A stretch of DNA of 64,000 nucleotides from Aporrectodea caliginosa (taxonomy: Eukaryota > Annelida > Clitellata > Crassiclitellata > Lumbricidae), in assembly GCA_020284085.1 (NCBI GenBank), contig JACEVL010000100.1:646001-710000 (forward strand), in the 5' to 3' direction. The notes beneath the pieces were generated by a model, which searched no databases, was not told where the DNA came from, and worked only from the letters and a program-made list of their open reading frames with translations. Positions 1 through 11,385 of the stretch are shown piece after piece. The position numbers and the translations under genes were made by a program. How positions within the stretch are numbered: the stretch's first letter is position 1; every line of letters starts with the position of its first letter.

Positions 1-148
1 CTTTGTTTGATAATGTAGAGTCAAGCGTCAGTGATCATCCCCCGACCACACTTTTCATTAAGAACTGGCTCCAGTTGAGTGATTATTCAGAGGTGCAATG
101 CAAGCAAACATTGCAGAATAACTTCTGTGAGGTTGGTTTACACTTTAA

Positions 149-210
149 CCGTTTAACGACAGCGTGTACTAAAATGTATGGGAAACCATAGGCAGCTGGT
201 CGTTAAAGGG
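149..210. mobile_element. Tiny piggyBac-like MITE flanked by TTAA
   Basis: A 62-bp element lies between two TTAA tetranucleotides (145-148 and 211-214), the obligatory target duplication of piggyBac. Its ends are imperfect inverted repeats: CCGTTTAACGACAGC on the left and, read inward from the right, CCCTTTAACGACCAGC. It is far too short to encode anything. A diverged copy of its right part appears at 1733-1783, on the other side of the LINE that follows, so the LINE is bracketed by two related sequences. The family call rests on TTAA plus CCC/GGG ends only. Confidence 0.5.
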
Positions 211-214
211 TTAA

Positions 215-1731
215 CAATGAGCATGTATCACTGCTACCTTACCTGCTTCCCACAACATTATCTGTCCTCGCATTAAAAAATCAGGCCTTGACCCCTCCGA
301 TCCTGGTAATTACCGCCCAATCTCTAACCTATCTTTCATCTCCAAACTTGTTGAGCGTGCCGTCCACCGTCAGCTTTCTAACTATGTTGAATCCAACTCC
401 TTGCTACCTCTTGTTCAGTCTGGTTTCCGCCGCCTCCACTCCACTGAAACTGCTGTCCTTAAAGTTTATAATGATATAATCATGGCACTTGACTCTGGTT
501 TCATAACTGCCCTTCTGTTACTAGATTTCAGCTCTGCCTTTGATTGTGTTGACCATTCCATTCTCATTCAAGTGCTTGAATCTCAATTTGGCATTATGCC
601 TCTGCTCTTCTCTGGATTGCTAGTTTCTTGGCAAACCGATCACACTCTGTGCGACTTGGTTCTAACACTTCTAGGAACTTCAATATCCTCTTTGGTGTAC
701 CTCAAGGTTCTATACTTGGCCCCCTCTTGTTCATCCTCTATACCTCTAACATTGTTCACATTGCCTTCAAACACGGCATCCTTATACACCTTTATGCTGA
801 CGACACACAACTCTATATTAAACTTGCTGCCAAAGACTTTGATAATGCAATGTTTCACTTAATAACTTGTTTCACTGAAATCCAATCATGGTGTGCATCC
901 ATGCGCCTTAAACTGAATGCCTCCAAGACAGAACTTATCTGGTTTTACCGCAACCCGTTACCTAACTCACAATTATTCCACACTGTACTCAATCTTAGCC
1001 CAGATTGCTCCATCAAACCAGCTGATGTTGTCCGAGACCTTGGTGTCCTCCTTGATAACTCACTGTCTATGAAAACTCATATCTCCAATATAACCAAATC
1101 CTGTTTTTTCCATCTCAGACGCATTCGGCAAGTCAAGAAAAGTCTTAACGAGAAATGTGTTCGTACCCTAGTACAGGCCCTTGTCATTTCTAGAATTGAC
1201 TACTGCAACTCAGTCCTTTGTGGTCTTCCTGCATCTACCCTTCAACCTCTTACAGCTGTTCTTCATTACGCTGCTAAGCTTATCAAGAACCAAAATCCTC
1301 GGGATCACGTCACACCGACCCTCCGTGAACTACACTGGCTTCCCATACAAGCTCGCATCAATTTCAAAATTTGTCTTCTAATGTACAGAATCTACACAAA
1401 CTGTTCTCCTGCATACCTTTCTTCACTTGTTACACCCTGTTCCTCTCTCCTATCCAGACGAGGGCTACGTTCATCGTCTCAAGGTGATTTTGTTGTGACA
1501 CGATCACTCAAAAAACTTGGTAACAGGGCATTTGCGCTAGCCGGCCCGGCTGAATGGAACAAACTCCCTGTCTTTATCCGCAAATCCTCAACTTTATCGA
1601 TTTTCAAAACTAACCTTAAAACACATCTGTTTAAGATTTACTATGATTGATTTTTCTGTTACGCGCTTTTGTGCAAGATTCCAATTTTGTTTAGGCGCTA
1701 TAAATAACAGTCTAATAATAATAATAATAAT
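215..1731 (+). mobile_element. 5'-truncated CR1/L2-type LINE, (TAA)n tail (family A)
   Basis: Non-LTR retrotransposon fragment carrying most of a reverse transcriptase and the C-terminal region. Reading starts mid-domain at an IKKSGLDPSDPGNYRPISNL-like segment (272 onward), runs in one frame to about 600, then continues in another frame from 628 to the stop at 1648-1650, so one frameshift lies near 600-630. RT motifs are visible: FSSAFDCVDHS, GVPQGSILGPLLF and the catalytic YADD at 793-804. Downstream come SRIDYCNS and LHWLP motifs typical of the CR1 group. The 3' end has GCGCTATAAATAA followed by a TAA microsatellite (1712-1731). It is a dead copy; related copies are at 20095, 47085 and 47968. 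Confidence 0.88.
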
Positions 1732-2940
1732 AATGTACTAAAAGTGACTGGGAAAACAATGCAGCTTGTTGTTAAAGTGTTAGATGTGCACTTAATATAG
1801 TGCCTGTTAGGCACCTCACAAAGGTGCTGCTCACTCTATCCCTGATATTAAAGTCACCATGACAGAAAAATTCATCTGCAAGCAGATTCTGCCCGAAACA
1901 GACAAGTCACCAGCGAGTATAATTATGAAATTAAGAGTTCTGCAGGATTTTGTGAGCGATGTAGTTTTTGAATTTAGGTTAAGTGCTATTGAGCATGGAT
2001 TTGGTCATTTGGCAGATGGCAGCAGCAACCTCAGATTTGCATTTCTGTGTTACTTTGCATGCATTTAAAGTGTTTTTAATAATAATAATAATAATGAAAA
2101 TTCAAAACTTATGCGGACTAGACGATTTGGAAAGACTAACAGAGCTGAGATCAAGAAAGAAGAAAATATGTAAAACTATCTGAACTAGATGAACGTAGTA
2201 TAATTTAGGGTGTGATCCTTGGACTATAACTCTGCTGATGGTGTGTTGCATCATACACAATAATGATGTGTATGATGTCTGTGTTAATAATTTCAAAAAC
2301 ATTTTTGTTTGTATACCTATGATTAAAATTGAGTTTATTGTGTTTATTGTTATATCTGACTCAAGGAATAAAATGGTTCACATGTAGAAAATGTTACAAT
2401 ATGAGTATTTTATATATTTTTAAAGACCACATTTCTTGTTTTAAAATGACACAAAAATTATAGTTCTATATCTCTTTTGACAAAATTAGAAAATTAGAAT
2501 GATTGTGTCCAATTTTTAGAAATTATTTAAAATTTATTTTAATATGCAATCATGAAAACTAATACAATACCTTTGCAAAATCCTGAAAATACATTATACT
2601 AATACATAATATTAATTAAAATACATTAATTAAAATACATTAATTAAAATACATCATACTAATACATAATATTAAAACAATGAATGTCATCAGAAATGCA
2701 AAAAATCATTTTTTTTACCAATTTCCATTACAATCTGAAAATGAGCAAAAAATGCCTCTCTTCATATTTTGCTGTTTTCCTAGCAATGCAATTTGCAGAC
2801 TTCCAACTCATTTTGATTTCGTGGGTCATATATAGTATTTTGCCTTTTTATGGGTTTTTAAATATCAGATCATAAACTACATGTAAAGTTTGCTACTTAT
2901 GATGCTTTATAAATTGTTTAGTTTACATTACATTACATTT
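1732..2940. other. Non-coding intronic DNA, AT-rich
   Basis: Presumed intron of the beta-galactosidase-like gene. It holds a diverged copy of the 149-210 mini-element (1733-1783), an (AAT)n run at 2078-2096, and a short array of a 15-bp unit resembling TTAATTAAAATACAT at 2612-2655. No exon, open frame with family similarity, or further element is recognised. Confidence 0.5.
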
Positions 2941-3089
2941 GTAGCTAAATCCTTTTTCTGTACAGAAATCCTAAACTCTTGAAGTGGTTGTTCTACTGGA
3001 CCAAACAGAACCCTTCCATTGGAGCTCTTGCTATAGTACAAAGAGACAGTATACACACTACACATGCATTCTCTGCTGGACAGCACTCT

Positions 3090-3714
3090 TACCTTTTCTG
3101 AACATATTGCCAATCTTACACGTTTTTTCTTACTTCCATCTGAGGCGTCTTAGAGCAATCCGACGCTCCGTCTCCTCTCTGTCTATTGTCCATGCCTTCA
3201 TCTGCTCTCGGATCGATTACTGTAATTCTCTCTTGGTTGGTCTCCCAAAAGTTCGTCTCTCTCCTCTTCAGTCTGTTTAAATGCTGCGGCCAGACTAATA
3301 GCCTGACTTTCCTCGCTCATCCCACATCTCTACTTACATGTTTGACCACCTTCATTGGCTCCCTCTTACTGCTCGGGTTCAGCTCAAGGTACTTTCTTTA
3401 ATCTACCAATCTCCCAAGTATCTATGTGACCTTATCCGGCTGCCGGCCTCGGCTACTTATCTTCTCCCACTACGCTCATTAAACTGGCATGATCTCTTTG
3501 TCCCGCGAGTGAGGACTGCTTTGGCTAAAACACGAGCCTTTGCCTTCATTGGAACCAGCTTCCTCCTTTGACGCATTCCTGTTTATTAACTGGTGGGCCA
3601 AGTGCCTCTTTTCGTTCTTTTCTCTGGGTCTTTCGCACTGGGAGCGCTTCTGATTGGTGTGCACTGCGAGAGGCGCTATATAAATTGATAGATACAATAC
3701 AATACAGTACATGA
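3090..3714 (+). mobile_element. LINE 3' fragment with (ATACA)n tail (family B)
   Basis: Decayed C-terminal part of a CR1-type LINE. Conserved blocks appear in shifted frames: FHLRRLRAIRRS and SRIDYCNSLLVGLP near 3136-3250, then LHWLPLTARVQLKVL near 3340-3395 and LFVPRVRTALAKTRAFAF near 3495-3550. The 3' end reads GGAGCGCTTCTGATTGG, then GAGGCGCTATATAAATTGATAG and an ATACA array. The same 3' end recurs in reverse at 21792, 49783 and 50483, defining one family. Confidence 0.8.
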
Positions 3715-4611
3715 GACGAGCGAAGCCGACCGCCTGCGCAACTAAAACGTTTATACATATATACTGGTGTATTGGCCACCTGACACAACTCTAACACATT
3801 ATACATAGCATTGCTGTGGAAAGTCACAAGACTCAAGAATCAAGAAGATGAGGACAGAGACACTGCTCAGACATAGCCTCCATTGATTCTAAACTATCTA
3901 AAGGATAATCCTAATGAATTACTTTCTTGTACTAAATTAATTATCTCCCTAAGGTTCCCAAGAGTTTCTGCTCCATGTTGCATTGAAGACAATAATGGAC
4001 AGATGAATGAACTCACCAACTGCTGGCTGAATGAACTCACCAACTGCTGGCATTCTTTGCAGGTGGTAGAAGATGCGGATATTCGTTATGCTAAAGGCAG
4101 GAGAGGCATTCAAGCTCTCTTTCATTGATGGTCATTGCCACGCTGAAGACTTTGCCCCTCTACTGAGTCACTGCATCGGATGCATCCGAGGTTTCTTGGT
4201 CGCAGATAGCAAATATAAGTCTTGGACTTAACATATGGTATTTTTTCAACATAAACCTAACTGCTAAACATTAGCTTTAGTCTAGTCCCATTTGGTGACT
4301 TGGCATGTGACCAAATGCCATCCAAATATGCACAAAATCAAGAGCAGGTGTAAGACATGACCCGGAAGCACAAGATCTAGAAGTCCAAACATGATGAACT
4401 AAATCATAAAAAGAAATTATTGAGCAAATTTCTCATGTGATAAACTAATTCATCAAAATGAAGCAAGAAGGGAATACGATGGCGATCTTGGCCATTGACA
4501 TGTACAGAACTCACAGAACTTTCTTTGTACTAGAACGATTTAAATCAAAATAATAATTATAATATGAACTTCTGTATTTTAACTGATTCTTCTAAACATT
4601 TTAATTTTCAG
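3715..4611. other. Intron sequence upstream of the first visible exon
   Basis: No exon with GH35 similarity is seen here, although the preceding exon of the family (with the ENEYG-type acid/base segment) would be expected somewhere upstream; it must lie before the window. A 25-bp tandem duplication, AATGAACTCACCAACTGCTGG-like, occurs at about 4004-4049. The rest is unremarkable AT-rich DNA ending in the polypyrimidine tract and CAG acceptor at 4609-4611. Confidence 0.45.
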
Positions 4612-4770
4612 TGTTAATGACTGCCAACTTTCAAGAAAAAGACCATGGTTTCATAATGTTTGAATACCTGAAAAATATCAAGCAGCCTAAAATGCCTCTT
4701 ATGGTTATGGAATTCTGGACTGGTTGGTTTGATCATTGGGGAGAAAAGCACCATGTTGTTTCAAATGAAC
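4612..4770 (+). CDS. GLB1L2-like: GH35 beta-galactosidase-like, first visible exon (nucleophile)
   Basis: Internal exon of a beta-galactosidase-1-like protein (glycoside hydrolase family 35, retaining mechanism, acting on beta-galactosides, normally secreted or lysosomal). It encodes LMTANFQEKDHGFIMFEYL, then MEFWTGWFDHWG. The glutamate codon at 4710-4712 in that motif is the family's catalytic nucleophile (Glu268 in human GLB1). Acceptor TTTTCAG ends at 4611 and donor GTGAGT starts at 4771. The exon enters with two bases of a split codon and leaves with one. The Q codon made with the next exon (C plus AA) gives NEQFEKVL, supporting the join. GLB1L2/3 rather than GLB1 is inferred from overall similarity. 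Confidence 0.92.
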
Positions 4771-4984
4771 GTGAGTTCTTGGTATTGTAAATAATTTTTG
4801 TGTTATATTACTAGTCAGGAATGTTTTGTAACACAGTTAAATAGTCTCATGAGTTCTCCTGGAGGTGGCTCACACTTTCAGATCTTCTGGAGTTTTGTTC
4901 AGGTGAAAATGACAAATTTCATATTTAAAAACACAATTTATCTGCGATTGCTGCATCCATGCTTTAAGGCAAACTGTAGCAAAC

Positions 4985-6010
4985 AAGTATGTGGGGTTGA
5001 TCTCTGGCCCTGCACTAAATTGGTTTAGTACTTATCTTAGTCCACGCACTCAGTCAGTGTATTTACATGGTAATTATTCATCTGATGCTTTGTTGACATG
5101 CGGTGTACCACAGGGATCAGTGCTTGGCCCTCTTTTGTTTACATTAGCACACCACACCACTAGGAGCATTGCTTGATAATCATTCGCTGAGACATCATTT
5201 CTATGCTGATGATACTCAAATTTACATTTCATTTGACAGTCTGTCATGACTCATCTGTACAGCTGTTGTCTGCTGTCTTTGATGATGGTACAGTCCTGGA
5301 TGGCAGCCAATAAACTCCTCCTTAACCCATCAAAGACTGAATTTCTGCTACTTGGCACTCCACAGCAACTTAAAAAATTTGACGGGCTTAAGTCATTGAA
5401 ACTGGGTGACTCAATTGTTCATTTGGCCGATGCTGCATGTAACTTAGGTGTTGTTTTTAATTCTACCTGTTCTCAGTGGCCATGTAAACAGTATTTGTAA
5501 GTCATCCTATGTTCACCATGACATGACAAGGAATTAGGCGTTTTGTGCCAATAACATGAGAATATCTCTGGCAAATGCATTGGTTTCCAGTCGCCTAGAT
5601 TATTGTAATTCACTTCTTACTGGTATCAATAAGTCTAACTTGCTTAAACTGCAAAGGGTTCAGAACTCTCTGGCTAGAGCTTATAACTAATACATCCAAA
5701 TATGAACATATAACCCCTGTGCTTAAATCTTTGCATTGGCTTTCTGTTCAACAGAGAATTTGTTTCAAACTGGGGCTCATAGTATATAAAACTGTAAATT
5801 CTATGGCCAACCACAATATTTAAAATCAGTTCTTATTCCCCAGACTTATCATTATTCAATGAGGTCATCTGATCATCTTTGTCTGGTCATACCAAAATCA
5901 AGAACTGTTCTTGGCAAACGAGCTTTTCAGTATCTGGACCTACTTTTTGGAACTCTCTTCCTGTGTCTGTACGCTGTCATCAGTATATTGGAGAAGTTTC
6001 GTTTGAACAA
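4985..6010 (+). mobile_element. Decayed L2/CR1-like LINE fragment (family C)
   Basis: Reverse transcriptase and C-terminal region in several broken frames. Visible blocks: PALNWFSTYLSPRTQSVYL (5007-5065), CGVPQGSVLGPLLF (5098-5140), FYADDTQIYISF near 5198-5235, ANKLLLNPSKTEFLLLGTPQ (5305-5365), SSRLDYCNSLLTGI near 5587-5630, and LHWLSVQQRICFK near 5731-5770. The codon spacing follows the normal LINE order, so this is one element with several indels. There is no clear tailed 3' repeat, and it lies inside the intron between the first two visible exons. Confidence 0.85.
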
Positions 6011-6224
6011 AAACTGGACCTCTTGCAATTGATTGTGATACTGGTCTCTTCATAACTATGTAGGAACAACTTGTGTCTGCTCTCTAGTGTTCTCTGTAGA
6101 TCAACTTCATCCCGAAGTTTAACTCAACCATCATTTATTGTAGTGGACTATTTAGAGTTAATGTTTTTTTCTTATTTGATAGGAAATTAGCAAAACGCCA
6201 AGTCACACCAAGGCTCATATGCAA

Positions 6225-6662
6225 TAGGAGGAAGTAGGACCACGTCACTCTGCTCCTCCTCTGCGATATCCACCTGCCTGTTCTGTTCCGCATCGAGTTC
6301 AAACTTTTGTCTGCTTGTTTTCAAATCACTTCATGGAGCTGTGCCTGAGTGTCTACGCGACTACTGCACTCAGACTCATTCCTCCACGTCTCAGCTTCGG
6401 CTCCAATGGCTTGTGAAGACTGATCTCAGTGTGCGGAGGATGAGGATGCGCTTCGGCGACCGTGCTTTCTCGGCTCTTGGTTGGATATTCTTCCTCCCGC
6501 TTATTCGATCGGCCGACTCAGTGGACTTCTTCAAATCCATGCTAACATCCCATTTGTTCTCTAAGGCTTATCCTTTCTGATGCTAGTTGTTTTGTGAGGC
6601 GCCCTTGTAACAGCATGGCCGTGTTACAGCGCCATATAAAATGTCGTAATCATTCGTTCATT
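6225..6662 (+). mobile_element. LINE 3' end with GGCGCC stem and (TTCA)n tail (family D)
   Basis: C-terminal LINE peptide AVPECLRDYCTQTHSSTSQL (6334 onward) through RFGDRAFSALGW and FFKSMLTSHLFSKAY to a stop at 6578-6580. The 3' untranslated end contains GTGAGGCGCCCTTGTAACAG, then GTTACAGCGCCATATAAA and a TTCA-type repeat. The two GCGCC segments can pair around the GTAACAGCATGGCCGTGTTAC hairpin. The same 3' end recurs at 46505-46613 with a TTAT tail. Confidence 0.78.
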
Positions 6663-6788
6663 CATTCACATAGAAGTATGAATAGGAGGCTGTATTTTAT
6701 GTACATTGAGTCATTACTGTGCCATTCTCGGTATTCTGAGGCAGTTCTGTGCCATTGTATATCCAATATCTCCAAAACATAAAATTTG

Positions 6789-7050
6789 GCCCTACATTTT
6801 GCTCTGTGTCAAATGCTAGTGGCATAATGCAGGGCATATATCTGTGCTACTCTTACCCCTTTGAATTTTAGTGTCGGACATGCCAAGAGATCAATTACCA
6901 GATTGATATCTTGGCATGCATATGCACCTGAAGCTGTCTGGAAGAAGTTGGCAGAGTCACCAGAGGAAGTCAAGGTGATATCTGTATGCTGCAACTGCAT
7001 TACTTGCCATTCACAATCACACAACCAGCTCCACGAATAAAGGAAAAGTA
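6789..7050. other. Unassigned intronic sequence
   Basis: Moderately GC-balanced stretch with no recognisable protein similarity in any frame, splice-bounded exon or terminal repeats. It may be an eroded repeat. Confidence 0.3.
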
Positions 7051-7054
7051 ACTG

Positions 7055-7300
7055 CTCTACTTCTCCTTGAGTCTGCTGTTTCTGACATCGTCGATCTTAA
7101 AGCAACTCCTTTACCACCTCAAACACTGGTTTGACCTATTAGGCCCCACCCTCAGTTGGTTCGCATCTTACCTACACCTCTGTTGTCAAGCATTTCGTGT
7201 ATATCAACACACTACTATTGTCCTACGAGATTATATACCACTCCACTCAGTTCATGTGAAACTTTGTTCTTCCTGCTTAGGATGGACAGTTTGTACTACC
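7055..7300 (+). mobile_element. LINE reverse transcriptase fragment
   Basis: Short piece covering RT blocks 3-4: a decayed LLLE-SVSDIVDLK segment, corresponding to the LLDLSAAFDTVDH block, followed by YHLKHWFDLLGPTLSWFASY (7110-7172). Both lines are typical of CR1/L2 reverse transcriptases. Neither the YADD region nor a 3' tail is present. Confidence 0.65.
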
Positions 7301-7844
7301 TGTTAAATATTAGACTCTAAAAGCTGTCAAAAGTAGTGAAAGTCTTACTGTGGCCAAAAAGCTTAACGACCATAAACTGTCCTATGTGAATGTCCTTCAT
7401 GATCATAACTGTGATATTGAGATTGCTACAGCACCCACAAAAGAGACATTGCAGGAACCGACTTATTCAAAGTGCACTCAGTCAAAATATGATCGATAGG
7501 CAGGTGAGGTCAGAATGGGTTCCAGGTTAAGGTCAAAGTGTTGAGGAGGCAGGCAGTCAGACGACTATGGTGAATGGTGTTTAAAATTGGATTGGTGAGA
7601 GAGGTAAGTAAGAGGAGGAGTAAGGATAGGATTTGTGGAAAAGGAAAGTTTACAGTTTTGAGTGGAAGAAAGACCTGTGCAGAGATTAAAGAAAAGATAT
7701 TATTTATTATATTATTACAGATAGCAAGTGAAAGTCTTGACAGTTGACAAAAGCCTTTCAACAGCCATTTGATTAAGTAAAGCCTTGCTACCTTTTATAC
7801 TTCATTTACATTAACTACCTTGTAAGTATCTGATAACCTTATCA

Positions 7845-7985
7845 TCGCGGCGGAGGAATTCGATGGTATATCTGTTTGGGCTAGAGCGAACAACCTGTGT
7901 CTGAATAATACCAAAACTCACGAGATGATTGTGTCTGGGAGGAGAAAAACCCGCCCCACCAATTCCACCCATAATACCTGAAGCA
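7845..7985 (+). mobile_element. Jockey/RTE-like LINE fragment
   Basis: In-frame WARANNLCLNNTKTHEMIVSG peptide (around 7881-7943), the conserved block that follows the RT active site in Jockey- and RTE-like elements, ending in a stop at 7978-7980. Only this block remains. The neighbouring sequence belongs to the inverted duplication described separately. Confidence 0.6.
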
Positions 7986-8091
7986 GCCCAAGTAGAATCG
8001 ATATGTGTATTGGGCGTTACAATAAGATCAGACCTATGAATGTGGAGAATGTCCCATGTGAAGAATTCATTCATTCTGAGAATTTATATAG

Positions 8092-9344
8092 CCAGGGGTG
8101 TCCATCCCCCCTTACGCCTATGAAGCATTCCCCCCTCATGTCATCAGACGGGTCATTCCCCCCACGACGACCGGGGGTGACGATTGGTCGACTGTGGACA
8201 AAAGAGAAAATTTTGATTATTAAATTTGAATCACGATTTTATTGTTGAATTCTTTATTGAATTCTTTAACTTTTAGTTCACTATAATCGAGCAACATTAT
8301 GCATAATAAAATACAGCCCGTAAAAACAAAGTTTTTACTATATCCATCTAGTATCCTATAATGCGTCTTATGAAGCAGTTACCTCTACAAATATATAGTC
8401 CGCGTTCATTTTACGTCATAGTGTGCGTTTAATCAGGCAGCGCGCCCGTTTTGTTGCGGCCAATGGCGCTGCGTATCGGAAAAGTTGATTCCCCGATTCG
8501 AAAAGTTGAGTCCCCGATTCTATAAGCTAGCCTTTTTTGGGGAGCTGAAATTTTTATAGAATGAAGTGTCTGAGAGGGCGAGTCTATCTGCCAAGTTTCA
8601 GGACGATTGAATGATTGTAAGTGATCGAATGAGTCGTCGCAAGATTTGACTTTTTAGCCTGTGGCTCAAACATACATTCAAGATTTCCGTAAGTTAAACT
8701 AGATGGATAATAAAATATGAAGGCTTGTACACAGACAGAGGCATACTGCCAGAGCGGCCAGACAGTACTAACATAAGTACTAAAATTACAATAGGTGCTT
8801 GTTCAGAGCAGCAGAGTGCGTATCCAAGCGATCCACAATTTCGTCCAGTTGTAATGACTAATGATCGATAGAGTAGCGTCTCCTTCACAGGCTAATACTG
8901 TCAGAGGTGCAAACCTGCAGTCCAGTGGCGGCGCCAGAAATGTTTTGTAACCAGGGCATGACCAGGCCTATCATACAAGTAACCAGTGCAGGGGCAATTT
9001 ATGCCCAAATAAATTCTCTGCAGGGCAAAAATTCTGGCAGGGCAACGACCAGGGCAAAGGCTTTTTACCAGGGCATTTGCCCTTGCTTGCCCTGGTGTAG
9101 TGCCGAACTGCTGCAGTCATCACCCATGGTTGATCTCAGTCGATTTTTCACAATGCGGAATGCGGATGCGACTCATAACTCGCTCAGCTGAGCAGCTGGT
9201 CACCACAAGGTAGATTTTATTATTTTTAAAACAAAGAAAATGCATTTTTCAAATGAAAAACACCTCGATTAATTTCTTAAATGAAAAACTGAGTAAATGT
9301 TTAATGAGAAAATTCTTTCCCCTGAAAAGCCAATGAATTCATTC
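8092..9344. mobile_element. Inserted element splitting a repeat arm, hAT-like left end
   Basis: This block interrupts the left arm of the inverted duplication. The flanks both read GAATTTATATAG (8080-8091 and about 9344-9366), consistent with a target duplication of 8 bp or more. The left end CAGGGGTGTCCATCCCCC resembles hAT termini. The right end (GGGGAATGAATTC to TAGGATGG) pairs only loosely with it. It contains the smaller hAT MITE at 8923-9110 and no coding frame with similarity. Boundaries are certain to a few bases, but the superfamily is not. Confidence 0.5.
8923..9110. mobile_element. hAT MITE with CAGGGCAA-rich body
   Basis: A 188-bp element with perfect 8-bp target duplications CTGCAGTC at 8915-8922 and 9111-9118. 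Ends start CAGTGGCGGCGCCAG and, on the other strand, CAGTTCGGCACTACACCAG, matching the CAGNG pattern of hAT termini. The interior is built from repeated CAGGGCA motifs. It is noncoding and nested in the 8092-9344 insertion. Confidence 0.82.
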
Positions 9345-9650
9345 CCCATAGGATGGAATTTATATAGTGCCTCTTCAAGATATCTACTCAGAGGCACTCT
9401 CTAGAGGCTCTCCATAGGCACTCTTCTAGCTTACTGACAGTTACTGTGCATTGTTTTGCTAACTGATGTAATTTTTCGTTCGTAATGTCATTTAACATCG
9501 TATAGGCTAGCGTAGAGAGTGCCTCCGAGTAGATATCTTGAAGAGGCGCTATATAAATTCTCAGAATGAATGAATTCTTCACATGGGACATTCTCCACAT
9601 TCATAGGTCTGATCTTATTGTAACGCCCAATACACATATCGATTCTACCA

Positions 9651-10718
9651 CTGGCGAGCCAACGCATACGCGTGGAACTAACCAACGAATTCCCGTCGAA
9701 ATCTGAAGATGGCAATGATGTTCGGAGTCTCTGAGCCAAGTTGCATTGATAGAGTAGAGCGCCCACAAGTGACGGCGTTCGCAAACACGGTGACGATGCC
9801 GACGAGTAGTCCCTCACAGGTGGAAGATGACGTACGTCCGGCTATTCATCGAGGCACAGGAATGCACAAAAAAGGGATTTGTTGTTGGTCGGTCGGTGGA
9901 TTGAAGCGCCTCCAGTGACTGAAGGTCGAGGTCACTGCAATGGCCCGCGTTGTCGTCCTCCACCGAGAAGTAAACACTCGGCTACAGGCGGCGTACACGG
10001 TCTGTATGGCTCAGGCTCAACCGTACACATAAAGATGGCCGTTATGCAGTCACATGGCGACAAGACGACTCGCAAACAAAATACCCATCAACGCACAAAA
10101 TCCTTTGCAAAACCTACGAATAAGTCTGGCATGCAAATCTAGCACCAGAAAACTCCAACATCTCCGAAGTTACTGAGAAAAATGTGAGTTTTGACTAAAT
10201 AATCCGTCAAAATGATGGAGAAGTCGATCAGTGACCGACATGGCCGATGACATGCACAGAAAGCAGCCAGAATGTTCTGGCTGCATGTTAATCTTCAATG
10301 TATGCCCTGTAAAACTCCTTTGGCTAGTGAAGAATTGCAGAGCTGCACAAGGAATGACAAAAAGTCTTGCTAAATTCATGAAGGGTGAAGTTAGGTCAAG
10401 TGCCAACGTTTTTATGGAGAAGACAATGTAAGTCCTTTCAGTTCTTCGTCTGAAGTCACCTCTCTTTGTCCTGGAAGAATGAGTACTTTTTCCTCAAAAG
10501 TCTAATCCATTAACAGCAGTCCTTGCTTTAACCCTGTTCTTTTGTAGACGCTCAGCTTGCCTGACCATCTGCACTTTGCCTCGCACTTCGTGTAAAAACC
10601 ATTGAACATTTTATACTGCTTCAAAACCTTTCAGATGTTTTGCACTTCATTGGATTTTATTTATTCAAAAAGCTGTGTTTTTTGTTGCTGTTTAAAACTT
10701 AATTATTGTTTTGTTCAG
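9651..10718. other. CpG-rich intronic stretch, no gene recognised
   Basis: From 9651 to about 10130 the base composition is richer in CG dinucleotides than the surroundings, yet no frame shows family similarity or exon signals. A short perfect palindrome, GCAGCCAGAATGTTCTGGCTGC-like with 10-bp arms and a 2-bp loop, lies at 10263-10284. The stretch ends in the pyrimidine tract and CAG acceptor (10716-10718) of the next exon. Confidence 0.4.
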
Positions 10719-10877
10719 AATTTGAAAAAGTTCTTTCATGGATTTTGGATCAAGGTGCTTCAGTTAACTTTTACATGTTTCATGGTGGAACAAACTTTGG
10801 GTTTATGGCTGGAGCAAATGAAGAGCCTGGAACATCAAGTGATGCTCACCCATATGCATCAGATGTCACGAGTTATG
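10719..10877 (+). CDS. GLB1L2-like: GH35 beta-galactosidase-like, exon with FHGGTNFGF
   Basis: Encodes FEKVLSWILDQGASVNFYMF, then HGGTNFGFMAGANEEPGTSS and ending SDVTSY. The FHGGTNFGF motif lines the GH35 active-site barrel and is nearly invariant in animal and plant members. Acceptor TTGTTCAG ends at 10718; the donor is GTGATT at 10878. Length is 159 bp, entering with two bases of a codon and leaving with one. The G left over joins AT of the next exon to make Asp, giving SYDYDAP, the expected family sequence. Reading through the donor gives DVTSYGDYKFK and a stop, so splicing here is required. Confidence 0.93.
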
Positions 10878-11385
10878 GTGATTATAAGTTTAAGTAGTTG
10901 CTTCTTATATGATTTTGTTACTTAAAACCTGGAATTAAAATTCTTTTTATATAATTTTGTTCTTAACAGTGCACTTTTACCAGGGCCGGCCTTAGGCACA
11001 GGCAAAGTATTGGATTCTGGCGCCTAGGGCGCCAGAATCTAGGGGCGTCATTTTAACAAAAAACGTGTTTTAAGTTTTAACAGTTCTGTTTTTCACTTTT
11101 TAGCCATTTTTCAATTTCAATAATTATTTTGCTTTGAATTCTGAACTTTCGATTATGGAACAAATTTAAAATATTATTGGCTTCTTTGCACCTTTTCAAG
11201 TAACTCAGTTTCAACACCAAACAAATTTTATCGTAGCCATCAAAATTCAATTTTATCATGCGTGTCTGTACTCTGTAGTTTATATCTGTAATAAGCCTAC
11301 TGTTGCCCATCCGCAAATCTTATGCTAACACAGTGACCTATCTCGACTGAAAACGTTAACAATTGAAGAAATATTGTAGTATTCA

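Larger units (their letters stand above)
7991..9650. repeat. Inverted duplication, about 100 to 150 bp arms
   Basis: Sequence at 7991-8091 recurs in reverse complement at 9549-9650, including TCGATATGTGTATTGGGCG and the AATGAATGAATTC run. The next segment of the same unit, TTATATAG-GCCTCTTCAAGATATCTAC, sits at 9345-9404 and again in reverse at 9505-9556. The left arm was split by the 1.26-kb insertion at 8092-9344. The GAAT run plus the AAGATATCTACTC-GAGGC sequence is the 3' tail of the LINE/SINE family seen at 23165, 28975 and 35880. The whole could extrude as a large hairpin. Confidence 0.7.

Noticed and set aside
3..191. 62-codon open frame at the window start
   Set aside because: No family resemblance, and it runs into the TTAA-flanked mini-element; likely chance.
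10706..10897. Stand-alone 63-codon protein starting MFCSEFEKV
   Set aside because: It is the GH35 exon read through both splice sites; the start lies in the pyrimidine tract of the acceptor.
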